In this document: positions 1 to 5,617 of the stretch, in pieces
Layout: each line of letters opens with the position of its first letter
How positions within the stretch are numbered: position 1 is the first letter of the stretch
Assembly (NCBI GenBank): GCA_902766845.1
Contig: CACXFD010000100.1
Location: 1-13,747, forward strand
Source: an uncultured Lachnospiraceae bacterium
GTDB taxonomy: Bacteria > Bacillota > Clostridia > Lachnospirales > Lachnospiraceae
DNA: 13,747 bases
Direction: 5' to 3'
Notes under the pieces: model-generated
The model's database searches: none
What the model was told of the DNA's origin: nothing
What the model saw: only the letters and a program-made list of their open reading frames with translations
Program-made: the position numbers and the translations under genes

Positions 1-221
1 ACGACGCCGTCTCCGGGGGCGTCCACCTTATCCATGCCGAAGTCCGTGCAGCGGTGCTTGCGGAGCGTGCCGATCTCCACGAAGGTGCCGGCATCGAACA
101 GCTTTTCCAGACGCTCGCGGGCCGTCAGCTTGCCGCGGTCGTGCTGCGCCTGGATGCGCGCTTCTCCGCCGCCCAGAGCCGCTTTTTCTTTCTTCGAACG
201 CAGTTCTTCGATTGTACTCAT
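1..221 (-). CDS. Acyl-CoA carboxyltransferase subunit, N-terminal part (methylmalonyl-CoA decarboxylase alpha / propionyl-CoA carboxylase beta type)
   Basis: Only the first 73 codons are in the window; the gene runs off the left edge. It starts at ATG 221, preceded by AGGAG four bases upstream. The visible protein begins MSTIEELRSKKEKAALGGGE, followed by the pattern Q-HDRGKLTARERLEKLFDAGTF-E. This is the typical amino end of the carboxyltransferase fold shared by methylmalonyl-CoA decarboxylase alpha (MmdA), glutaconyl-CoA decarboxylase alpha and propionyl-CoA carboxylase beta. These enzymes move a carboxyl group between an acyl-CoA and biotin; in anaerobes the decarboxylase forms work with membrane Na+-pumping subunits and a biotin carrier. 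Subunit type and acyl substrate cannot be decided from this fragment. It lies 171 bp downstream of the aldehyde dehydrogenase in the same direction. No separate promoter is obvious, so co-transcription is likely. Family assignment is firm, the exact enzyme is not. Confidence 0.85.
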   Translation of the reverse strand, partial: MSTIEELRSKKEKAALGGGEARIQAQHDRGKLTARERLEKLFDAGTFVEIGTLRKHRCTDFGMDKVDAPGDGV

Positions 222-295
222 CTTTCTCCTTTCTCCCCGCTCCGCACGGGCCGGCAGCCCCGGACCGGGAAGGATCTTATTCTCGCTTGATATGC

Positions 296-329
296 GATGA
301 CAGGCGGCTATGGCGGACCGCCTGTCATC
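296..329. repeat. Perfect 12-bp inverted repeat between carboxyltransferase and aldehyde dehydrogenase genes
   Basis: GATGACAGGCGG at 296-307 pairs exactly with CCGCCTGTCATC at 318-329 around a 10-nt loop. Read on the minus strand it lies 64 bp after the aldehyde dehydrogenase stop codon. No T-tract follows it in that direction (the next bases are GCATATCAAG), so it is not a standard intrinsic terminator. It may be an intercistronic hairpin that stabilises or processes the mRNA. Confidence 0.6.
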
Positions 330-349
330 TTCTCTTATCGGGAGCTTTT

Positions 350-377
350 GCTCCGGCCGGGTCAGGCCGGCCGGAGC
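350..377. repeat. Perfect 11-bp inverted repeat just after the aldehyde dehydrogenase gene
   Basis: GCTCCGGCCGG at 350-360 pairs with CCGGCCGGAGC at 367-377 around a 6-nt loop. It starts 15 bp past the aldehyde dehydrogenase stop codon on the minus strand. In that direction it is followed by AAAAGCTCCC rather than a T-run, so termination here would be inefficient or not intrinsic. With the 296-329 hairpin it forms a tandem pair in a 171-bp gap. Confidence 0.55.
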
Positions 378-392
378 AGCAGCCGGAGATCC

Positions 393-1823
393 TTACAGAT
401 CAGACTCCATGGCCTTGCCGAACAGTACTTCGTCAGCCGGCTTGTCCTCCTTGCAGGGACGGGCGACCCAGGTGTTGTTCAGGCACTGCTTGTAGGTGAT
501 GTTCTCGGAAGCCGAGTTGCCGCCCCAGGTGCCGCAGCCCAGGGACAGGGTGAACGGCATGCCGTTGGTGAAGGAACCGGAGTTCGCGAGGCAGACAGGC
601 TGGTTGACCATCACGCGGCTGGTGTAGGTCTTCGCGGACAGCTCCATGACGCGGTCCTCTCTCTTGGTGTGGATGCCGCAGCTGTGGCCGAGGCCGCTGA
701 AGCGATGGCAGGCATTCACGATATCGATGGCCGTCTGGAAATCTTTGTACTTGAAGACGTTCAGGACCACGCAGAGCTTCTCGCCGCCGAACGGATACTC
801 GAAGGAACCGATCTCATCAGGGGTCTTCGGGTTCTCACGGACGATGAAGAACTCGGTGCCTTCCGGCATATCGGTGATGCCGGCCAGCTCGGCGATCTTT
901 TCAGGCGTAGCGCCCGCAAAGCCCTTCTTGCCGTTGTAATGGCCGGTCGGAAGGAACATCATCTGACGGAGCTTCTCCTGCTGCTCTTCGTTGCAGAGCA
1001 GGCCGTGCTTCGCCTGCAGCTTCGCAAGCAGCTCATCGTACACATCCTCCTGCACGACCAGGCTGTTCTCGGAGGAGCAGCTGGTGGCGTTATCAAAGGT
1101 CTTGGACATGTAGACCTTGTTCGCGACATCGTCCAGATCCGCGGTCTCATCCACGATCACGACAGCGTTGCCGGCGCCGACGCCGTACGCAGGCGTTCCG
1201 GAGGAGTACGCAGCCTTGACCAGGCCGCTGCCGCCGGTCGCGAGGACCAGGTCGCACTGGGCCATCAGTTCCTGGGAAGCGCCGAGCGTCGGCTCGTCGA
1301 TGGACAGGACCAGATCTTCGGGAGCGCCGAACTTCTTCAGGACCTTACGCATCAGGTCGCAGCAGAACTTGTTGGTGCCGGCGGTGCGGGGATGCGGGGA
1401 CATGATGATGGCGTCACGGCAGATGATGGCGTTCATGCCCTTCAGGAACGGGGTAGCTTCGGGGTTGGTGCAGGGGATGATGGCGCCGATGACGCCGACA
1501 GGCTTCACCATGCGGGTCAGGCCCTTCTCCGGCCACTCCTCGACGACGCCGACGGTCTTCGCGTTCTTCAGGTCACGGATGTTGCCGCGCATCTTGGTCT
1601 GCATCTTGGCGACCTTGCTCTCATACTTGCCCATGCGGGATTCGCGGACGGCCATATCGGCGATCTCTTCCGCGTACTTGAAGCCGACCCAGGCAATGTG
1701 CTGCGCGATCTCATACAGCTGATCCTGATCCGTGAAGTTTGCCTCGAATTCCTTCTGGGCAGCACGGGCGCGGGCCATCAGGCCGGCGACTAACTCTTTG
1801 TCTTTTTCAGTGACGTCACTCAT
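393..1823 (-). CDS. CoA-acylating aldehyde dehydrogenase (sulfoacetaldehyde / succinate-semialdehyde / acetaldehyde dehydrogenase group)
   Basis: A 476-residue protein, normal length for NAD(P)+-dependent acylating aldehyde dehydrogenases, which interconvert an aldehyde plus CoA with an acyl-CoA. Start ATG 1823 is chosen because GGGAGG lies 10 nt upstream (1834-1839) and no family sequence precedes it. The N-terminal part carries a long helical region, then PVGVIGAIIPCTNP (about 108-121), a typical cofactor-fold segment of this group. LATGGSG (194-200) and YGVGAGN (213-219) are nucleotide-site glycine motifs. The predicted catalytic cysteine is Cys249 in NATSCSSENS, a wording I associate with SauS-like sulfoacetaldehyde dehydrogenases and SucD. 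The PduP/EutE group usually shows PCIAEKE instead. No adjacent sulfonate gene is visible, so substrate is open. No microcompartment targeting extension is apparent. Likely first gene of an operon with the carboxyltransferase, from a promoter near 1927-1957. Confidence 0.88.
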   Translation of the reverse strand: MSDVTEKDKELVAGLMARARAAQKEFEANFTDQDQLYEIAQHIAWVGFKYAEEIADMAVRESRMGKYESKVAKMQTKMRGNIRDLKNAKTVGVVEEWPEKGLTRMVKPVGVIGAIIPCTNPEATPFLKGMNAIICRDAIIMSPHPRTAGTNKFCCDLMRKVLKKFGAPEDLVLSIDEPTLGASQELMAQCDLVLATGGSGLVKAAYSSGTPAYGVGAGNAVVIVDETADLDDVANKVYMSKTFDNATSCSSENSLVVQEDVYDELLAKLQAKHGLLCNEEQQEKLRQMMFLPTGHYNGKKGFAGATPEKIAELAGITDMPEGTEFFIVRENPKTPDEIGSFEYPFGGEKLCVVLNVFKYKDFQTAIDIVNACHRFSGLGHSCGIHTKREDRVMELSAKTYTSRVMVNQPVCLANSGSFTNGMPFTLSLGCGTWGGNSASENITYKQCLNNTWVARPCKEDKPADEVLFGKAMESDL

Positions 1824-1926
1824 GGTTGCAAAACCTCCCTGTGGTTTATTACGGGCCTGTTGTTTGCGGCGACCGGACCGGCCCGGGGTCCACCCATATA
1901 CGGGCCGCAAAAAAAGTCTGACGCAT

Positions 1927-1957
1927 ATAGTAAACAGCAAAGTCAAGAGTTTGTCAA
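1927..1957 (-). promoter_or_regulatory. Predicted sigma-A promoter of the aldehyde dehydrogenase gene
   Basis: On the minus strand, TTGACA (1952-1957) is followed after 17 bp by TTTACT (1929-1934). A second possible -10, TACTAT, lies at 1927-1932 with 19-bp spacing. The -35 is perfect and the -10 is moderate. The octamer CTCTTGAC occurs twice, 11 bp apart, so the -35 element is partly duplicated. The predicted leader is about 100 nt to ATG 1823. Confidence 0.55.
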
Positions 1958-2209
1958 GAGTTATTCAAACTTTTAATAAAAAACTTTCTATTTTTGGCTG
2001 TTTCCGGCCGTTATCCTTGCGCATACGGCATTTTTTGGATGCGTTTTGAGTAAGTTACGCCATTTTTTTCATCTTTTGGTCTTCCCTGCGGGAATGCCTG
2101 TCATTCCCGGGCGGACTACACTTCGTTTTTTTCTGTAGCACGGGGGTGTTTTCGCGCGGAAAATCGCGGAAAAACGCGAACTTTTTTTATCTGCGGCCTT
2201 CAAAAAAAC
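1958..2209. other. Non-coding divergent intergenic region (no gene seen)
   Basis: This is the core of the gap between the divergent aldehyde dehydrogenase and cold-shock promoters. It is much more AT-rich than the neighbouring genes, with many T-runs on both strands. It holds an 8-bp stem (2089-2096 with 2102-2109) and a weak TTCGCG/CGCGAA pair (2151-2156 with 2175-2180) followed by seven T. Open frames here lack ribosome binding sites and family signature, so no gene is called. A short unconserved RNA cannot be excluded. Confidence 0.6.
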
Positions 2210-2238
2210 TTGACATTTCATGCTCCGGGTATTATCTT
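2210..2238 (+). promoter_or_regulatory. Predicted sigma-A promoter of the cold-shock gene
   Basis: TTGACA (2210-2215) and TATCTT (2233-2238) are separated by exactly 17 bp. Transcription would start near 2245, giving a leader of about 415 nt before ATG 2662. Long structured leaders are known for cold-shock genes such as E. coli cspA. No better promoter was seen closer to the gene. Confidence 0.65.
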
Positions 2239-2478
2239 TACACTATCTTGTTCCACCTTTACCGACCGGACCGGCCGCTGCGTTTTTGTCCCACCTGCAT
2301 GCCGCCCGTCGGTTGGCCGCCTCTTCGGAAGCGGCCGGTCGTAGCTCCGCCACCTTTGTCCCTGTCCCACCCGGCGGCGTTACCCCCCCCCTTGGTTTTT
2401 TCGTCTGCCTTCTGTCCGGATCCGTTCCGGACTCGCGGCCGGACTTTTCGGTTAGTTTTAACGAATGAGTCCCATCTT

Positions 2479-2517
2479 TTTAGCTCCACCTTTTAGCTCC
2501 ACCCATTTGCTCCACCC
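2479..2517 (+). repeat. Three tandem TTTAGCTCCACC-like repeats in the cold-shock leader
   Basis: TTTAGCTCCACC is at 2479-2490 and again at 2492-2503, and a degenerate copy TTTGCTCCACCC is at 2506-2517. The period is 13-14 nt. They lie inside the predicted leader, 145-180 nt before the start codon. The first copy runs into TTTT, which lets it pair with the Shine-Dalgarno region. Confidence 0.7.
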
Positions 2518-2647
2518 TTTGAACCGCCGGTCCGTATGATGTCAAACACACTGTCTGCTCATCTCCGACGTTTCAAGATCCGATGATCTATCTGCCGGCC
2601 CCACACTCCTGCGCACCGGAGCCGCGGATCTGTCATAAGTAGTTTTT

Positions 2648-2653
2648 AGGAGG
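2648..2653 (+). promoter_or_regulatory. Strong Shine-Dalgarno site that fixes the cold-shock start
   Basis: AGGAGG sits 8 nt before ATG 2662. An in-frame GTG at 2653 overlaps this site and so cannot be the start. The resulting protein begins MNGTVKWFN, as cold-shock proteins do. Confidence 0.85.
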
Positions 2654-2661
2654 TGTCAGAC

Positions 2662-2871
2662 ATGAACGGAACTGTGAAGTGGTTTAATGCAGCCAAGGGC
2701 TACGGCTTTATCACGAACGATGAGACCGGCGAAGATGTTTTCGTGCATTTTTCCGGTATCGTAGCTGACGGATACAAGACCCTGGACGAGCAGCAGAAAG
2801 TCACCTATGACGTCGAGACGGATGCCGGAAGCGGCCGCCTTCGCGCTGTCAATGTCGTGAAGATCAGCTGA
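2662..2871 (+). CDS. csp: Cold-shock domain protein (CspA family)
   Basis: A 69-residue single-domain protein, typical of the bacterial CspA/CspB family (65-70 residues). It is a cytoplasmic five-stranded beta barrel that binds single-stranded RNA and DNA and melts mRNA structure at low temperature or in growth transitions. RNP1 is visible as KGYGFITND (about 13-21) and RNP2 as DVFVHFSGI (about 25-33); the N-terminal NGTVKWFNAAKG is characteristic. Start ATG 2662 follows AGGAGG by 8 nt. The gene stands alone, with its own promoter about 450 nt upstream, a long structured leader, and a strong terminator 37 nt after its stop. This arrangement suggests post-transcriptional control by the leader. 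The family assignment is essentially certain; whether it is cold-induced or constitutive is not shown by the protein sequence. Confidence 0.97.
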   Translation: MNGTVKWFNAAKGYGFITNDETGEDVFVHFSGIVADGYKTLDEQQKVTYDVETDAGSGRLRAVNVVKIS

Positions 2872-2907
2872 GATCGTACGTAGGACCCGTAAAAGCTTCA
2901 TGAAGCC

Positions 2908-2940
2908 AAAGGCCCCGGACCGCGCAGGTCCGGGGCCTTT
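2908..2940. terminator. Bidirectional intrinsic terminator between cold-shock and glycosyltransferase genes
   Basis: AAAGGCCCCGGACC (2908-2921) pairs perfectly with GGTCCGGGGCCTTT (2927-2940) around a 5-nt loop, a 14-bp stem. On the plus strand the stem's own TTT continues into CCTTATTCTATTC. On the minus strand it ends in TTTGGCTTC. It sits 37 nt after the cold-shock stop and 21 nt after the glycosyltransferase stop, so it can serve both convergent units; the plus-strand tail is better. Confidence 0.85.
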
Positions 2941-2961
2941 CCTTATTCTATTCTTCCATTC

Positions 2962-4302
2962 TTACCACTCGCTGAAGAGCTCGCCGATCTCCCGCAGCCA
3001 TTCCCGGCCCTTTTCCCGGGCCAGGTCGTACGAATCCCGGATCGTCCGGCTGTAGACGCCGGCCCGCTTGTTCTCGAGCACTTCCTCGTACAGGCCGCGT
3101 GCCCGGAGGATGCTGTCCTCCCACGACACGTACAGCTCCGTCATGGCCTTCTCCCCGACGCGCCGCAGCATCGCGCGGTCCGAAAGGGCCTTTTCCAGAA
3201 ACGCGGCCAGCGAAGCCGCGTCTTCCCGGATCAAAAAGCCGTTGCGCCCGTCCGTCACGCCCTCCGCCGCGCAGGATCCCTCGATCAGGACGCTCGCGAG
3301 GCCGCAGGCCGCGGCTTCGCGCACCACGAGACCGTTGGTGTCGAACGTGGACGGGAAGACGAACAGGTCCGCCAGCGTATACCAGGCGCGCAGCTGCTCG
3401 CGGTCATAGACCGGCCCCGGGAAGACGCAGCGTCCGTGCAGTCCCGTCTCGTCGGTCAGCCCGGCCGCCTGCGCCCGCTTCTTCAGGCTCTCCGCGTCCG
3501 GCCCCTTGCCGATGAAGACCATCCGGAAATCCCGGCCGGCCTGTGCGAGGCGCGCGAGCGCGTCGACGATCAGAGGCAGTCCCTTGTAATCCACGATGCG
3601 GCCCACGTACAGGAGGACCGGCACGTCCGCCTTTCCGGCTCCACGCGCCGCGGCTGTTCCGGCTCCGGCTGTTCCGGTCCCGGCTGCCCCGGTCCCGGCA
3701 AAGAGCCGGTCCCGGACGGCCTCCACCGCCTCCTGCGAGGCCCGGCCGCGCGGCAGGTCCACGCCGTTCTCGACCACGCGCCAGGTCCCCTGGAACCCGA
3801 GGCGGTCCAGGTTCTCGCCGGCGCCCCGGCTCACGACCCAGACCTCATCGCAGGCCGAGATGTTCGCGACGATCGCGCGGATGCTCTCTTTCTGCAGCAG
3901 TTCGCCGTGCACCACGCGGGCGATGTCTTCATCGTATTTCGTATGGTAGGTATAAACGATCGGGGACCCCGTGTAGCCGCGCAGGATCCGCCCCATGATC
4001 GCGGACGAGACCGGGCTGTGCACATGGATCAGGTCCGGTTCCCACTGCGCGAGCTCCCGCAGTTCCCGCACCGACAGCGGATTGCCGGCCCGGTAGCCGC
4101 CCGTGCCCTCCGCGGTATTCAGGCTCGGATACGCGAGCACGCGGTACGGGAACGCGGTATAGTCCGTGTCCGGATACCGCGGCGTCGCGACGGTCACGTC
4201 GTCCCGGCTGACCCGCGTCAGCACATCGGCGTAATTCATAACAGCGTTCGCGACCCCGTCGATGACCGGCGGGAACGAATCGTTCATCAGGCAGATCTTC
4301 AC
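2962..4302 (-). CDS. GT4-type glycosyltransferase (GT-B fold)
   Basis: A 446-residue retaining-type glycosyltransferase, probably acting at the inner membrane face on a lipid or cell-surface glycan. The N-terminal domain starts KICLMNDSFPPVIDGVANAV, with the glycine-containing loop of diglucosyl-diacylglycerol/PimB-like members, and has DLIHVHSP and TYHTKYDE segments. The C-terminal domain has LLYVGRIVDYKGL and FPSTFDTNGLVVREAAACG, the donor-sugar EX7E region, where Asp replaces the first Glu. The GTG start at 4302 is chosen because GGAGG lies 7 nt upstream and GTG overlaps the lgt stop (GTGA), a sign of translational coupling; an upstream ATG would put a long arginine-rich shadow of lgt in front. 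A low-complexity Gly-Thr-Ala stretch near residues 203-224 comes from a 15-bp tandem repeat. Linkage to lgt suggests a membrane-lipid or lipoteichoic glycolipid role, but the sugar and acceptor are unknown. Confidence 0.87.
   Translation of the reverse strand: MKICLMNDSFPPVIDGVANAVMNYADVLTRVSRDDVTVATPRYPDTDYTAFPYRVLAYPSLNTAEGTGGYRAGNPLSVRELRELAQWEPDLIHVHSPVSSAIMGRILRGYTGSPIVYTYHTKYDEDIARVVHGELLQKESIRAIVANISACDEVWVVSRGAGENLDRLGFQGTWRVVENGVDLPRGRASQEAVEAVRDRLFAGTGAAGTGTAGAGTAAARGAGKADVPVLLYVGRIVDYKGLPLIVDALARLAQAGRDFRMVFIGKGPDAESLKKRAQAAGLTDETGLHGRCVFPGPVYDREQLRAWYTLADLFVFPSTFDTNGLVVREAAACGLASVLIEGSCAAEGVTDGRNGFLIREDAASLAAFLEKALSDRAMLRRVGEKAMTELYVSWEDSILRARGLYEEVLENKRAGVYSRTIRDSYDLAREKGREWLREIGELFSEW
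3652..3696 (-). repeat. 15-bp tandem repeat, three copies, inside the glycosyltransferase gene
   Basis: Units at 3652-3666, 3667-3681 and 3682-3696 read GGCTGTTCCGGCTCC, GGCTGTTCCGGTCCC and GGCTGCCCCGGTCCC on the plus strand. On the coding strand they give GTGAA, GTGTA and GAGTA. The length is a multiple of three, so copy-number change would keep frame. It lies between the two Rossmann-like halves and is likely a flexible linker or surface loop. Confidence 0.85.
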
Positions 4303-5225
4303 GGCTCTTCCTCCGTCTTCTCCTCCGCGGCGGCTTCCGAAGCCGTGTCCGTTCCGGCCGCTGCCTTTCCGGCTCCGCGCCGGCGCAGCAGGATCCATCC
4401 CGCAAGGCCGGCCGCGGCCAGCAGGACCGACAGGGCCTGCGAGACCGGGATCTGCGTGTTCCACAGGTACAGCTGGTCCGTGCGGATCCCCTCGATCCAG
4501 GCGCGTCCGATCCCGTAGCCGACGAAGTACAGCATCAGCAGCTCCCCGTTCACCTTCTTATGCTTCCGATATAAAAGCAGCAGGAGCAGCACGCCGAGGT
4601 TCCACAGGCTCTCATACAGGAACGTCGGCGTGACCTGGATGTATTCGACGCCGCCGATGACCTGCACATGCTCCGCGATGTCCGCGGTGACATCCGACGC
4701 GCGCACGAGGTCGCGGCGGATCTGCATCGCGAGGACATTGTCCGTATAGCGCCCGAAGACTTCGCAGTTGACGAAGTTCCCCCAGCGGCCGATCGCCTGC
4801 CCGAGGATCAGCCCGGGGATGGCCGTGTCTGCCATCAGCAGGAACGACTGTTTCTTCCGTTTCGCAAAGACCCACAGCGTGGTCACGGCCGCAATGATGC
4901 CTCCGTAGATCGCGAGGCCGCCCGCGCGCAGGTTCAGGATCTCGAGCGGGTTCTGCTTATAGTAATCCCACTGGAACGCGACGTAGTACAGGCGCGCGCC
5001 GATCACCGACATGATCACGGCGATCAGGCAGAAATCCATGTACATGTCCACGTTCTGCCCCGACTTCTTTGCCAGATGAAACGCCAAAAGGGCTCCGCAT
5101 ACGATGCCGAGCCCCAGGATGCATCCGTAAAAGGCGATCGAAAAGCCGAAGACCGAAAAGCTGTTTTTCAAGTGCTCGATCACGATCCCCAGGTGGGGAA
5201 ACGCGACGTCAAACCCCGCGGCCAT
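4299..5225 (-). CDS. lgt: Prolipoprotein diacylglyceryl transferase
   Basis: A 308-residue integral membrane enzyme that transfers diacylglycerol from phosphatidylglycerol to the lipobox cysteine of prelipoproteins, the first step of lipoprotein maturation. Several hydrophobic segments are evident. Family motifs are GARLYYV (76-82), GGLAIYGG (102-109), the Lgt signature GRWGNFVNCEVFG (146-158, with the conserved Arg and Asn-Glu), and PTFLYES before a Leu-rich helix. A late GIGRAWIEGIRTDQL motif completes the core. The C-terminal tail of about 25 residues is Ala/Glu-rich and probably cytoplasmic or disordered. Start ATG 5225 is 9 nt after the DUF1292 stop, with AAGG overlapping that stop codon. 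The stop overlaps the GTG of the glycosyltransferase. This is the third gene of the ychF operon. The identification is secure. Confidence 0.97.
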   Translation of the reverse strand: MAAGFDVAFPHLGIVIEHLKNSFSVFGFSIAFYGCILGLGIVCGALLAFHLAKKSGQNVDMYMDFCLIAVIMSVIGARLYYVAFQWDYYKQNPLEILNLRAGGLAIYGGIIAAVTTLWVFAKRKKQSFLLMADTAIPGLILGQAIGRWGNFVNCEVFGRYTDNVLAMQIRRDLVRASDVTADIAEHVQVIGGVEYIQVTPTFLYESLWNLGVLLLLLLYRKHKKVNGELLMLYFVGYGIGRAWIEGIRTDQLYLWNTQIPVSQALSVLLAAAGLAGWILLRRRGAGKAAAGTDTASEAAAEEKTEEEP

Positions 5226-5234
5226 GACCGCGCC

Positions 5235-5567
5235 TTACTCTTCGATCGCGCCGGCGTCGATCAGTTCGTCGTACTCCGATGCGTCGAGCATCTCGTCAAA
5301 GGCGTCCGAGGCCATCTCGTACTCTTCATCGGATTCGATGTATTCGAGATCCGGCTCGCCGTCCTTCTCCACGTAGCGGTAGATGTAGACCTCGCCCTCC
5401 TCGCCTTCTTCCTGCTCGAGCGGGAGCAGGGCCGCGTATTCGTGCCCGCCGGCCTCAAAGATCGAGACGACCAGGCATTCCAGCTCGGTATCGTCCTCGA
5501 GCGTCAGCGTGACGGTCACGTCTTCCTCTTCCGCGGCGTCCATCTTGATGCGCAGATCTTCCTTCAT
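5235..5567 (-). CDS. DUF1292 family protein (YrzB-like)
   Basis: A 110-residue, very acidic soluble protein. DUF1292 proteins are small Bacillota proteins of unknown biochemical function, often near conserved housekeeping genes. Typical features here are VTLTLEDDTELECLVVSIFE, then a stretch matching the family pattern EYAALLPLE followed by YIYRYVE and a final acidic segment with DEEYEMASDAFDE. Start ATG 5567 is preceded by AAGGA eight nt upstream; an upstream in-frame start would add a basic MPAAGRKKGKK leader that also covers the ribosome binding site, so it was not used. It lies 50 bp after ychF, with a GC hairpin (CCGGCC/GGCCGG) in the gap but no T-tract, and 9 bp before lgt. Operon membership is clear; function is unknown. 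Confidence 0.9.
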   Translation of the reverse strand: MKEDLRIKMDAAEEEDVTVTLTLEDDTELECLVVSIFEAGGHEYAALLPLEQEEGEEGEVYIYRYVEKDGEPDLEYIESDEEYEMASDAFDEMLDASEYDELIDAGAIEE

Positions 5568-5617
5568 CTTTTTTCCTTTCTTCCGGCCCGCGGCCGGCAC
5601 ACATCCGTTGCAGGTGC

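Larger units (their letters stand above)
2245..2661 (+). promoter_or_regulatory. Long structured 5' leader of the cold-shock mRNA (candidate thermoregulatory UTR)
   Basis: About 415 nt without a credible gene. It contains a UUCG-capped hairpin at 2315-2336 (GGCCGC with GCGGCC, plus inner TC/GA closing a TTCG loop) and a perfect 7-bp hairpin at 2414-2432 (GTCCGGA with TCCGGAC). A competing 10-bp helix pairs GACCGGCCGC at 2269-2278 with 2331-2340, which uses the same strand as the first hairpin. A C9 tract (2383-2391) and three TTTAGCTCCACC-like repeats (2479-2517) follow. CACCTTTTAG at 2487-2496 can pair with 2646-2655, covering the Shine-Dalgarno site, with three G-U pairs. Family knowledge (cspA-type leaders) and layout suggest temperature-dependent refolding; that function is inferred. 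Confidence 0.5.

Noticed and set aside
297..1793. A 498-codon open frame on the plus strand
   Set aside because: It is the complement of the aldehyde dehydrogenase gene, which has clear active-site motifs. The translation shows no recognisable domain.
2151..2188. TTCGCG/CGCGAA stem followed by seven T, possible plus-strand terminator
   Set aside because: The stem is only 6 bp with an 18-nt loop, and no plus-strand gene lies upstream to be terminated.
2383..2391. C9 homopolymer as a phase-variation tract
   Set aside because: It lies in untranslated leader, not in a coding frame or promoter spacer, so on-off switching is unlikely. It could also be a sequencing error.
2146..2496. A 116-codon frame upstream of the cold-shock gene
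   Set aside because: Begins before the predicted promoter, has no Shine-Dalgarno site and is Pro/Ser/Arg-rich low complexity. The region is better read as leader RNA.
2653..2661. GTG at 2653 as an alternative start of the cold-shock protein
   Set aside because: It overlaps the Shine-Dalgarno site; ATG 2662 has ideal spacing and gives the usual N-terminus.
4303..4464. N-terminal extension of the glycosyltransferase to an ATG at 4464
   Set aside because: The extra 54 residues are an Arg/Gly-rich shadow of the lgt 3' end. GTG 4302 has GGAGG and a stop-start overlap.
3436..4518. A 360-codon plus-strand frame across the glycosyltransferase and lgt
   Set aside because: Antisense shadow; both genes underneath have strong family motifs and ribosome binding sites.
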